64,000 bases of DNA from Favolaschia claudopus (taxonomy: Eukaryota > Basidiomycota > Agaricomycetes > Agaricales > Mycenaceae), in contig JAWWNJ010000020.1 of assembly GCA_037176885.1 (NCBI GenBank), positions 2,273,622 through 2,337,621 on the forward strand, given 5' to 3'. Numbering within the stretch: the stretch's first letter is position 1; each line of letters opens with the position of its first letter. Below are positions 46,900 to 57,934 of this stretch, piece after piece. The notes under the pieces were generated by a model. The model was not told where the DNA came from. It worked only from the letters and a program-made list of their open reading frames with translations, and did no database searches. The translations under genes and the position numbers were made by a program.

Positions 46900-48945
46900 T
46901 TGCTTTCGCTTCAGAACCAGCCAAACACCGGCATGGAGATAGAATTGATATTGAGAGCGTCGTTATTGACCACATCATGGTACGTGTACTCGCTTCTTGC
47001 GCGCACGGTACCCGGTGCCTCATTCGAGTAGATCCGAGATAAAGCATCTGCGAGAACATTCTCTGTTCCCGGGATGTATACCACTCAAAATCAAATTCGA
47101 AATCTTTTCCATCCAACGAGCTTGTCGTCCAGACAAATTCTTCTGATTCATGAAGTGAATCAGACCTTTGTGGTATGTTATCCATTGTCACGGTGCCTGA
47201 TCATTGCTTCAACACCTGCTAACATTTCAATCTCATGCACAGGATAATTCTGCTGTGCCGAGTTAAGTTTTGCACTAAAGAATGCGGCAACCTTGGCTGA
47301 CTTCCAATCAGCGCCCTGGCTGACTACGCCAGCAATTGCCGAGCTCGATCCGTCAGTGACAAGAAAGGCAGGATCAGCACCTGGTCCATACTTCAGGGGA
47401 ACACGGCGATGCTCCCGTGATTGGTGAGCAATCCGTTTGCAATCTTCGAAAGCTCGCTGATGAGTATAACCCCAACGGAAAGGGACTGTATCCCCAGTCA
47501 ATCCGTGAAGAATACCCATAGGCCCTCGGATTCGAGCCAGATCGTCAGCAAGGTATCCAATCGAACCGAGAAATCCACGCAGTAAGTCCCGGTTCGTTGG
47601 AGTTTTCCAGTTGATTACACTGTCGACCTTATCAGGGTCCATCCGAATCCCATCATCATCGACTATCCGACCGAGAACTTTCATGTCTGGCTTCAAGAAT
47701 TGAAGTTTATGCTCACTCAGGTAGAGTGTTTCACGCTTTAACACGTCGATGATTGCCTTGACATGCTTAATGTGCTCGTCTAAGGTCTCAGAATAGATGA
47801 TAATATCATCAAGATACACATCCATGAACCTTCCGATGAAATCCGAGAACAGGTAATTCATTAATGATTGATACGTAGCTGGTGCGTTGCAATCGCCTAT
47901 TTGGATCACCAAACTGACCATATTTCCATCAGGAGTAGTAACGGTTGTACGGTCTACATGTTCGGGAATTATCCGAGTCTGTTCATATGCGTCCTGACCA
48001 TCAATCAGCGAACGATATTTACACCGTGCAACACGACGCAAGATACCTTCCATGTCGGGAAGCGGGGAAGATAACTTGTGAGTATTCTTGTTGCGTGCTC
48101 GCAAGTCAACCACCGTGCGTAATTTCGGCGGGTTTGTCTTCGCTTTCGGAATTAATAGCATAGGAACAGTATTTCCTGAGCTGGTTACTTTCCAGCGCCC
48201 AGTTTTCAAGTAATTTCGACGCTTTTCATCCCATTGAGGGACGAAGAGCCTCAGGACACCGAGATGGTCTCCAAGGTAAGATCTTCTTTTCGTCGATCAG
48301 AGGAATAGTGTGGTTAATTGCACGCAAAGGCGGCAGAGGTGTTTCGGCCGCCTTCTTACAGATCGGCTTTGCATATTCCATCAGCTCGTCTCGAGCCGAG
48401 TGGACCAAATTATCAGCTAATTCAGCTGAATGCGAGTAAATCTTCGCAGTTGCGACACCGGAAATAGGTAAGCATTTTGCGCTTCCAATGCAGACTCGAG
48501 CGGGGTTGAGCCCGATATTAACTTGATGTTGAAACAGCCACGCCGTTCCGAGAATCAAGTCATAGCCACTCACATTTGCGAGGTAGAAAGTACGTGGACA
48601 ATTTATGTCTTGATACTTGAAGTTAACTTCAACCGAGTGATTGATTTTCGACCTCGAGCCTTGAACGGCTAATTGAAGGACAATTGGTTCGTCCAATTCT
48701 CGTCGTTTCAGTTGAAGCTGATCTGCCAAAGAAGTAGAAATCAAATCCCAAGCGATCCCGAGTCTACGAGTGCACGCGCTGGGTGTCCGTTGATATGAAC
48801 AACAATAATCAAGGGTTTGCGACGATCCTGTCCGGGACTCGAGGCATGCACGCGGTGCGTGAAATTCCATTGACTTGATCTGACGGAACCTGAATTCCTC
48901 CACAGTATAGAATAGACGGTTCCAACACATCATTAATTTGCACAT
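46900..48945 (-). pseudogene. Gypsy protease, reverse transcriptase and RNase H
   Basis: The protease active site LVDSGS is encoded at about 48753-48767, directly followed by a frame change into WDLISTSLADQL; a lost G would explain it. A second one-base shift near 48240 separates CPEALRP from the polymerase start. The reverse transcriptase (48209-47178) has KLRTVVDLRARNK, the SLIDGQDAYEQ block and YLDDIIIYSE, with the catalytic YLDD at 47805-47816. RNase H follows with FLVTDGSSSAIAGVVSQG; HEIEMLAGVEAM stands before another frame change near 47185 and the connection to the integrase. The domains are all there, but the reading frame is not. Confidence 0.85.
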
Positions 48946-48957
48946 CTGCGAGCATGT

Positions 48958-51181
48958 TCAACAAGTAAGATAACTTAGGTAGCGCACTTGTTCTACCAAG
49001 TTCAAATTCAACTGTATCCCGTTCGATTCAATTGATTGAATTACTTCAAACAATCGAATCTCTTGTTCCGAATACGATGTCTCGAAGAGGAGATACAGAT
49101 AGCCAAAGCCATCTTCGGTCTCAAATGTGTTCCAACGGACACTCTCTTCAAGTTCAATCTTATCCCGCTTGCGGCGGATCCAGTTTACGAAATTGAACCG
49201 CCAGTTCATCAGATAGTCTTCTGGTAGATCTAGCTGCCAGCGACAACCTCGTTTGCTTGCTCCCGAGACAATGTATAATCCGGGATACTTTTTGCGAACA
49301 TGGCAAGTTGAAACTTCAGGGTATTTTTCAACCCGTTCATTCAAATACTGATTTGCTCCGTTGCAGAGTAGATCATCAATGGCACTTGATGAAGTGGACG
49401 AGATGGTTCAGCTTCCCTTTCAAGCTGATACAACCGCTCACTGGCGTACCACGCCGCGATCTCAAATTCTTCATCAATAATCGACCTTTCGGTACGATCG
49501 TGATCTCATGGAAATATTCATCCCAAACAATCCATTGCCGGTCTACGACTTGATCAAGATAGAAACGACGTCTATCCCGACAAGGTCTGTCTATTTCGAC
49601 AAGTTCATCGCCCGGATAAGGCTGTAGAAATTCAAGAACGGCACATGCGCCCTCCGCTACAAGATCACCAATGCGATCGGTTCGAAGTCGTTTATTTTTC
49701 GAATTTGATGATGGAATATCCTGTAAGTCTAGGACCTCACAGAGGAAATTCAGACGATCATCCAGCGTCTCTCCGGGATTCCCTGAAAGTCTCAATATCG
49801 AGTTAAACTCAGGTTCGTCTTCATCATCAAAATCACCAAACTCATCAATTTCAGAGTCCGAGTCGCTAACCGACATTAAGTCTGGCATATCCGAGTATTC
49901 AGACGTCGTGGGAGTGGTCCTTTCTTGACCAGGTAAGTCTTCAACTTCATCTGGTTCAATTTCTCCTTCAGATTCATCGCAAAATCCAGGAATTCTGAAG
50001 CAACGAGGTAGATCAAACTCCTCATCATTCGAGTCCGAATCTGACTCGTACTCTGAACCACTTGTCTCGAATAATTCAGGCAGGTCATCAAACTCGTCTT
50101 CCGATCATTGAGTTCATATCCAGACGAACTAGATGCTTCCGAATCTGAATAGGAAGGTAAATCCGCAAATTTCTCAATATACCAGGCCGAGAGATCAAAC
50201 TCTCGCTTTTGAAGGGATTCTTTGCGTAGAATTTGCGGTTCAACATTCCTGAATATGCTGGTGACAATGTACGAATCTTCATCGAAGGATTCGACACGAA
50301 TCTTATTATCTTTGATTATAGGAGTGTCAATTTCTTGATCAACGTCCTGCAAGATAAATGTTGCCATCGTTGCAAACATGTCGTCGGTTTCCGCCGTATA
50401 ACGGTCTTCCCAGTCGACATCATCAGGATCAAGTCCTATGGCGATCTGGCGCTCAATAGCATACCAGAGACCAATCTTGAAATCTTCATCAAACAAAATT
50501 CCATTGGTAGGATCACATCCTCCATGGTTGCATTGTCGATAAACGACATATTCAGTTTCCGAAGTTTCGTATACTTGGAATCGAGATTCTTCTTGAACCT
50601 CTTCGTCTCCAGGGTAAGGCTGAGCCTCCTGCAGTACAATGCGAACGAATCGAGCCACTAAATCTCCGATAGGTCGCGACTTTTCCGGGTGAGAGTTGAC
50701 GGTTTCCAAAATTTTAAAATCCTGGTTCCCGCCCTCCTCAGCTTCCATACGGAAAATGGCAGACCCAACAGGTAAGGTTTCTAATACTTCAGTAGTTGCT
50801 GAAAGTGCTGATTCGTTTGCGGTACGCATTCGCGCTGCGTGTGCGCCGAAACCTGGAGGTTTACCCTTTTGGTTTGAATTCATTGTTGTCAACTTGGGGC
50901 AGTTGCGAGCCATATGGCCTGCTTCTTCGCAGTTCAAGCAAAGGCCAGCAGCCATCAGTTCGTTTCGACGTTTCGTTGACATTTTCCGGTCAGGGTAAGT
51001 TCGTTTCCCCCTTGTATTGGTTGTTATTAGAAGGCTTTGCCTTCTCGTTGTTCGGTTTAGGTGAGTTCAACTTCACAGATGAAGTCTGGATCACCGGCTT
51101 CTTATAGAAGCGACCTCCACGTCCACGAGAGGGGGTTTTCAACGAGGAAGTAGAAAGGTTTGCTCGCGCTTTGCCTTCGGC
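48958..51181 (-). pseudogene. Gypsy gag C-terminus with zinc knuckle, plus long acidic linker region
   Basis: A CCHC knuckle (CLNCEEAGHMARNC, 50940-50899) follows a basic Ser-rich stretch and defines nucleocapsid. After it comes about 2 kb of acidic sequence. Two parts share AQPYPGDE/LQPYPGDE and a following aromatic segment (50620 and 49610), so this linker may contain an internal duplication. Stops and frame changes occur near 50095, 49890 and 49345. The linker sits between gag and protease, and I know no function for it. Confidence 0.65.
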
Positions 51182-52409
51182 TTATCGTCCTCGGTCTACC
51201 GAGCAATTTTTCAGCTTGTCAGCTTCAACGACTACGTCGTCCCACGACGATACTTCTGGATCAAGTTTCTGACGGGACATTTCTCTTTTGATGTCCTTGC
51301 GCAGACTCAACCAGAGTCGGGTAACCTTTTCCTGGTCATCCGGCAACCCAATCATGGTATGTAGTTGCTCGTACTCAGCAATATGTTCGGTTACTGATTT
51401 TGAACCCTGGTAAAGTCCATTCAGTTTGATACGTTGTTTCAACCTAAAGTCCTTAGGGAAACAATAGTTCAGAAGTTCGGTGAAGAATTTTGGTAAGGTC
51501 CACTGTTTCTCATATTTTACAACCTTCCGTTCGTAAAATTCGCCAGCTGATCCCGTCATGAAATAGCTGATAATGAAAATTTGGTCCTCTTTTGGAAGTT
51601 CGTGCTTTCACGCACAAACCGGAAATATGCATAGGAATTGACTGATCCGTCATATTTGGTAGGTGGGACCGGTTTCAAGGTCATTTTGGTAGACCGACGA
51701 GATTTTGATCTCGACCGGCGGTAGCCTTTCGCTCGCCGTGATTTGCTAGCTTTCCGCGAGTTGCGGGAATGGCTATGTTTATTTTTATGTTTGCGGGTAT
51801 GCGACTTACGACGCCGTTTCGCAGACTTTCCAGAATCGGAATCACTCTCGTCGGAGCTGGATGAACTCTGAGAAGTGCTGGACTCATCACCCGAATCAGA
51901 CGAATCGTCATCGGAGGAATCCGAGCTGGAACTCGATGAGCTACTACATAGAGCTTGAAGAGCTCGAGCTAGACGAAGGTGGAGAAGTATTCCGAGCGGC
52001 AGCCTCGCGAATAACATTATCAATAAATGTGCCGCCCACAAGGGGTCTAGCAGGAGGGGAATCAGTGCGCTTCTTATCCTGTTTACCCGGATTCTTGGTG
52101 CGCATTTCCTTCCTAATGCTGGATTCAACCGCTTCCTTCGAGCGGTTTCTAACCTGTTTAGCTTGTTTCTTTCGAAGCAACTTAGCGGTGCGTTTATCTT
52201 CCGCTATTTTGGCGTCTTTTTGACGCTTTCTCCTCAAGTTTAATTTCCTTCAGACGCTTCTGAAGGTTCGATTTTTCATTTGATATCGAAATAGATGTCT
52301 GGCCAGACACGGAAATGGGGGGAGGAGAATTATATTCAGGTTTGTCTATTACAACAGTAGTGGATGAGCTATCCGAAGGGACACTATTCGCAGGTAAATC
52401 AACAAGTCA
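51182..52409 (-). pseudogene. Gypsy gag, central part (basic/RS-like region and capsid domain)
   Basis: After a charged Lys/Arg/Glu-rich coil (52240-52090) comes a long Ser/Asp tract (51970-51830) and an Arg/Ser/Lys region (51820-51690). The capsid domain is split by a frameshift near 51560: YDGSVNSYAYFRFVRE before it, then KYEKQWTLPKFFTELLNYCFP and AEYEQLHTMIGLPDDQEKVTRLWLSLR. This is the retrotransposon Gag pattern. It is the downstream piece of a gag cut by the insertion 52418-54056. Confidence 0.7.
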
Positions 52410-52417
52410 GAAGGAGT

Positions 52418-54056
52418 TAAGGCTGGAATATTATGATTGGGGGAGCTTGCTCCCCCCTTTTGTCTGAGGTTCCCGAAAAGTGGATGGCTGTGCAATGTGC
52501 CTACTCTCCCACGGGTACGCCATCAGCTGTGATCTCCCACGGGTACGCCATCAATACGGGTACGCCATCAATACGTGATGTTAAACAGAGCCTTATACTA
52601 ATAGAGACAAGTGGCCTACTGTACAGCGGCGCAATCAGGGGAAAGTGCAATAAAGAAATACTCTCAGCCTAGGGCTCGCATCAATAGGAACTTACTCCCG
52701 ACTTTCGAAGAAACCACAAAGGCAGGAATACCATCAACTTCAGTTCACACGGTTCCGAGTCCATCAATTCCATTCCCCCCAAAAAAAATCAGAACCATTA
52801 GCCGGGGCAGCAGTCAAAATTGCACAAATTCCTGAATTCAGCTCTATGTTTAAGTACCAGGGACTGCCGCACTAAGACAAGAAGTATGGCTTGAGTTGTG
52901 TATGTAAGGCTGATTCAACGAAACTTTGCCTTTGCTCTGCCTCTCACAAGATCATTTCTGTTCAGGCTGGACGGAAATTGGAATTAGCGCAAGCTCCCCC
53001 TTTTCTGTAAGCCGGGCACCGGCATTACAATACATAGTTTAAATACACCGCTGAGCCATAATGTACCATAATCGTATCATAATTTGGTTCTGGCCCATAT
53101 TTAATCATAAGAGTATTCATAATGTATTGTAATCGGAACGTAATCATACTTAATCGTATTTAATGAATGCTGACGCCCTCCAAAAAATCTACCCCTTCGC
53201 CGAAGCCAGCATTGAGAAGCTCTTTTGTTACAACCGTTGCAGCCGCAGTCGAAGCCGCCATGGAGGAGCGGGAATCCGACATTGTGTGCTTACTGCTCGA
53301 GAAAGCGGTGATCAATTTGAGGACGTGAACGACAACAAAAATACGACTCACAGGGTATCTAGAATGCTGTTCAGATCCCGTATCCTACGCGCCAGCATTC
53401 CTACTCCATCCGTGCCTTTGATACCGTCTTGCTGGGAATAGAATTCCAGAAACGGGCAGATGAGATCCATGCCATGTTCGCCTCGAGTGATGCGCTTATG
53501 CTGCTCGTCTGCAGATACCTGGAACGCCCGCTCTCACTGCCGGTTTGCCGTGAACTGAGCACCTTCTTCCTCGTCAATTTCGAAGTCCCCGAAGTAGCGA
53601 GCAAGGGGGCCATCAGGAAGAGCGACTGGCAGAGAGTCAGGTAGAGCCTCAATTCGGGCCCGCAGTGCCTTGAGCATGGCTGGGAAGTATTTGACCAGCT
53701 GAGCATCATCGAACATGGCGGACGACGTGAGCGGGGGAGCGCCGACAGCGAGCAAGACGGTGAGAGAGTGAAAATTTAGCCGAGATGAGTCATGGAAATG
53801 CCCGGTCCGTTAAATCCGTCTTATGCTGTCATCCGCCTTACACTCTCGGCCTCTTCCGATGGAACGACACTGGCACGCGCGGGGCTTAATATTATGATTA
53901 AATATGAACTCCCTATCATAATGTAATCGTAACATAATGTAACACACTGCCCAGTATTCCTAGACCTTAATATTATGTGGCTGGCTCTATTTAATCATAT
54001 TTTTAGGCATTATAATTTATTATATTTAAATATACTCATAATTTTATCCAGCCTTA
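52418..54056. mobile_element. 1,639-base hAT-like non-autonomous element inside gag
   Basis: The ends TAAGGCTGGA and its inverse are flanked by the 8-base duplication GAAGGAGT at 52410-52417 and 54057-54064. Sub-terminal regions are full of TAATCGTA, CATAATG and ATCATAAT words, as in hAT ends. A GGGGGAGC-TT-GCTCCCCC hairpin (52439-52456) and a triplet tandem of ACGGGTACGCCATCA (about 52510-52578) lie near the left end. The middle (53160-53755, -) holds frames that look like a captured gene piece (ending at 53160) but no transposase. Confidence 0.82.
53160..53755 (-). pseudogene. Possible captured gene fragment in the hAT-like element
   Basis: The frame starting at 53755 (MLAVGAPPLTSSAMFDD) reads an ordered, helix-rich sequence to 53534. 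It appears to continue in another frame through EHGMDLICPFLEFYSQQDGI to about 53360, where GTGAGTCG could be a splice donor. The base composition (GC-rich) contrasts with the AT-rich element ends, which suggests host sequence carried as cargo. I do not recognise the family. Confidence 0.35.
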
Positions 54057-54064
54057 GAAGGAGT

Positions 54065-55010
54065 TGTGATAGGCTCCTTCTTGATACGCTTAATTTCTTC
54101 AAATTAGCGAATGCCGCGCGTTGTGCGTCAAGATCAGCCTCTGAGAACTGATCCGACCAATCGACCGCACCCCAGTTAAGTGGGTCCGGTCCCTTTACCC
54201 TTGTTCGGCTTCGAAGGTCCTTCACCCCGAGAAGATTCGCTATCCGAGGAGGAAGCCGAACGAATCTCGACCTTCCGAGTAGGCGCAGGTGTCGATTGAG
54301 CCTGAGGGCCTGCCGAACGAGGTGAGTTAAAGTTATTCAATTTAACTTTCGCAATTTTATCACCGTCATCATCTGACGCAAAGGAAACCAATTCCTCGTC
54401 AGATACATGAGATGTACGGCGGCTTTCCTCAACAGCCTTGGCCATGCGCAGATAGCGCTTGCCAATCTGCCTGAGTTCCTTAGAACTCATTTCTTTAGTC
54501 GCACGTTCAATCGGCGAAGTAGAAGTCGAGGTGGACCGATTAATGTCCACTCCAACCGATTTCTTATCTTCCTTATGAGACTTTGAAGTCTCGCGAGTCA
54601 CCTGCGTCCAGGTGTCGCCTTTCCCGCTCGCATTCGAGTCGAGAATGCCAAAATCCACGTTGCTATCAAGCGACGGGACAAGCAATAGCTCAGAGCTCTC
54701 CTCAAAAGGAGAAGCTCTATTTTCCACCACCTGAGCAGGTGGGGAACTAACCGCCCGAGTGGGTGGTGAAGCAGAAACGACCCCGGCTGAATAACAGCTC
54801 AGGCGTAACGCTGCGCGGCTTGGGCGAACCCGAAACCGGCATGGGAGCGGAGTGCTCGGGAGCGCGATGCTCGGAACTAGAGGAAGAAGAAGAGATAGAA
54901 GAAACAGACGCACCAAGGCCAGCGCGTTCCTCGTGAGAAGGACGAGAGTTCCGAGTAGCAGCCCGAGTGATAATTGGGGAACGTCCGCGACCACGTAGAT
55001 ATTGAGCCAT
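54065..55010 (-). pseudogene. Gypsy gag N-terminal part
   Basis: Start at 55010 (MAQYLRGRGRSPIITRAATR), about 180 bases inside the 5' LTR. A Ser-rich stretch follows. A frame change near 54770 leads into VSASPPTRAVSSPPAQ and an acidic/Ser region, another near 54185 into DPLNWGAVDWSDQFSEADLDAQ. The piece ends at the hAT-like insertion (54057). No catalytic motif is expected; this is the matrix-like N-terminus of Gag. Confidence 0.6.
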
Positions 55011-55186
55011 TACGATGAGAGAAAAGAGTAAGAAGCAGGAGAGGAGATTTGAGACAAGAGATGAGACACGAGAGAAACTTTGGTGAAATGGTCGTCGTCG
55101 AAGTCGGTAGCAGCGGTTGATCAAACCACGGTTAACCAGAGCAAGCGGCGACGAGAAGCAGAGATACTATTTAGAAGTCAAAAATA

Positions 55187-55441
55187 TGTGACGAAAGTTT
55201 ACCGTAAGGCAAGAGTTTCGGCACACGAGAGCTGGTTTGTGGCGAACAGAGTGACTGGTTTAAGTTCTAGATTCACCAAAGCCTTGTAGCTAATACATCG
55301 GAGTACTTATAACAAGTAAGTAAGTAAAACAAAGGCGGAATGAGATCATCTATGAGCGCAGGATAATGGAAACGGAGCGGAAGTGGAGATGGGTCTAAGT
55401 ACAACACGGTCACGAGATAAAAAAGAAATGATGGTGTTACA
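55187..55441 (-). repeat. 5' LTR of the gypsy element
   Basis: 255 bases, identical to 43715-43970 except for one missing G. Followed on the plus side by the target duplication CCCTC. Confidence 0.92.
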
Positions 55442-55446
55442 CCCTC

Positions 55447-55600
55447 AGAGACTCGGAATTTTGGAGCTGCTCCAGCGAAACTCACAGGAAAATTGCCGTT
55501 TTCACCGAGCGGCAGGTCCACGAAGTGGGGCGCCGCAAATTTCGGTGAAAAACGGCAATTTGACTGTGAGTTGAGTCGGAGCAGCGGAAAAATGAAGGCA
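55447..55600. repeat. Imperfect 45-base-arm hairpin at the gypsy insertion site
   Basis: GGAGCTGCTCC...AAACTCACAGGAAAATTGCCGTTTTCACCG (55461-55516) pairs with CGGTGAAAAACGGCAATTTGACTGTGAGTT...GGAGCAG (55540-55586), with several mismatches. It may be an older foldback element into whose edge the gypsy inserted. Confidence 0.6.
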
Positions 55601-55689
55601 AACAAAGACAGGGAGCAAGGGCGGAGATGTCACACTGTGTCACAGATGCGTGACAGTTCGCGGCGTGGGTTTGGTCTTCGGGCGGAATG

Positions 55690-56451
55690 ACGAGCAAGCT
55701 GAGTATACCGTACTCTATTACCCGTGGAACTGGATATATCTGTCTCTCTGGAGGTCGCAGCAGTCAAAGAGGCGATGAAACAGGTCAAGCTTTCGATGGA
55801 GGCTTGGATAGACCATGAACTCGAAAATTCAGTCAAAACAAAGGATTTGTTTCTCGGCCGACGCGAAATGGACCAAAGACAGTGGAAAATTAGTCAAGAA
55901 ATCTTTGGACTTTCGGCACTATTTACGCGTAAAAACCCCGGGATCATCGTTTAGCTTTGACACGTCTGGTTCTACATATCAAGCCACTCGCAGTTGAACG
56001 CCGCAGGTGGAAGGAACGAGGCAAGGACATCGTCCCCAGGGAATGGCGCAAATGCAGGTTCTGTCTTGAGGCGGTGGAAGACGAGACCCATGCGATGTTC
56101 CTCTGCGATCATCCAGAGCTCATGCGAGTCCGAGAGGAATTCCTTAAAGGCTTATACACCACCTTGCCGGAGTTCAAGGGTGCTTTCACGGACGTAATGG
56201 ACTTCTTCCGCTCCGTCCTGGCAGAGAAGTTACACCGATCCTCGCTAAACTGGCCTTCAACATCCTTCGCATATATGATGCTGAGCCGATGTTACTGGTC
56301 TACCCGCCAACCTCTGAGGACACTTGATTCAGCACATATACCACCCAAAAGTCCATGGGCTCGCGTTCAGCGGGTGGTGTGCATGCTTCGGCAAAGGGAA
56401 AGACGTACAATTGCGTCAGGTTACTGGTGGACACTGGGGATTTATACCTAG
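55690..56451 (+). pseudogene. LINE 3' end with C-x2-C-x8-H-x4-C motif, different family from 14.4 kb
   Basis: After frames with DLFLGRREMDQRQW and a stop-broken junction near 55950, the frame 55957-56451 reads LAVERRRWKERGK, VPREWRKCRFC and EDETHAMFLCDHPELMRVREEFL. The CRFC...H...C arrangement directly after RW and W residues marks the extreme C-terminus of fungal non-LTR polymerases. The protein ends 110 residues later. No poly(A) tail seen. The sequence is unlike the other LINE end (CQEC motif), so at least two LINE lineages contributed. Confidence 0.6.
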
Positions 56452-57934
56452 TGGGGAGAGAACTCCCCCTAGGTCCTACGGGTTTTAACCAGAGGGCCTG
56501 CCATACAAGCGACCGGCCAGTTCCCTGATTGCGTTGTGGGATCGACCCCCTGGAAAGATGACGTGCTCGGATAACAACTTGTAGGGTTCTGTAAGGATAA
56601 ACACCCGTACAGTACTACATTGTTTGTTTTCCGTAAACTCGCCATGTTCAGACTGTGGACCGCGCGAGTATAAGCTGAAAGTTGTCGATTCCAGTGTTCT
56701 TCTCCCAAGTTCAACCAGAATAATCATGGAAATTGCAGCTAACATTAACATGAAAGGGGCCCAGGGTGTCTGACAGTGTTACTTGGAGGTAGAGGCTGAA
56801 AAAATTTAAACCAGTGTTATTCCGGAATCACTTGTACCAATTATCAGAATGAAGTTAAAGCTACCTGGGCCATTACATGCTTTACAGAATCAAGTAGGGA
56901 CACTTTTGGGTGAGGCTGAACTGGATCTGAAGTAAACAACGACTTTCAACCTCGGAGGTACTTCCTAATAAGGTATAAGGTAGACGTCGCTTTGATCCGA
57001 CACGTGGTTATGTAAGCCAAAACATCACGTCACAAAATTCCTTTCTCCTCCTCCCACAAAACATTTATAAAGGATTTAACGTCACCAAACTGTTGCCAAT
57101 ATGCATATCTTTGACTTGGTGAAGGGGCTTCGGCTCAAATTTGGTGAGTGCGAAGTTATAAGGTGATCTTTCCCAAAAAGGCAACTTTGTTTAAAAGGCT
57201 TCCAAACATGTTTTCGACGCATTTGAGCAAAGGTCTGGCAAAACGACACGGAGGATTTGTCGCATTACATAACGTTACGTAGGCCACCACGTGAATTAAT
57301 TGTGACCGCAGCCAGTGCCGCACCTCGCTGCCGCAACATTTTTTGTCGAAGTTGTAGCAAAGCACCTGTTACATCCATAAATGCTCTGTATTGTCCTATA
57401 TGCTTCAGTGAGTATTACCAATACAACTGATTGAACTATTTATGATTTGTATAGCTTCAAAGTCAATTCCAACATTCAATTTGCGTGTCTACAGTGGGCA
57501 GTACTTATTGTTCTTAGGATTGAATAAAAACAGTAGAAGGTACAAAGATTTGCTACAGATTTGCTTAAAATTCAAGAAATGGGACTGCAAAAAAATTTCC
57601 CGGCCCTCCAGAGCCTAGCAAAAGCAAATTATTTTTCAGACCCTCGCGATTTGGCGTGTGGCTGTGCAAACGTAATGCTTATATAAGGGTGCGGGATCGG
57701 AGCGACGTCTACCTTAGTCAGAGTTTGAAATTGCCATCTATCAATTTACGGCTAACTGATTGGCAGCGGCATCTGGCGGCACTAGCAGCGGCCGCCAGGC
57801 GATCACTCAATGCCGCAATCTCCGACACTTTGATCGCACGCTGCCGCCGTCCTGAAGATTGTCCTCTCCCGCTTGTTTTCGCTGTATATGGCTTCAAAAA
57901 AATATAGTAATAACATTCATAATGCCTATTTGTA
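56452..57934. other. No recognisable gene
   Basis: AT-rich sequence with scattered short frames and no motif. From 57620 to 57910 a GC-richer patch with GCGGCC words precedes the P-like gene end. Confidence 0.45.

Larger units (their letters stand above)
43715..55441 (-). mobile_element. Full-length Ty3/gypsy LTR retrotransposon (11.7 kb including a nested insertion)
   Basis: LTRs at 55187-55441 (5' in element orientation) and 43715-43970 (3') differ by one base over 256. CCCTC target duplications lie at 43710-43714 and 55442-55446. Gene order on the minus strand is gag, an acidic linker region, protease, reverse transcriptase, RNase H, integrase and a chromodomain-like tail, which defines Ty3/gypsy. 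No convincing primer-binding site follows the 5' LTR. Gag is interrupted by a 1,639-base hAT-like element. Confidence 0.92.
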
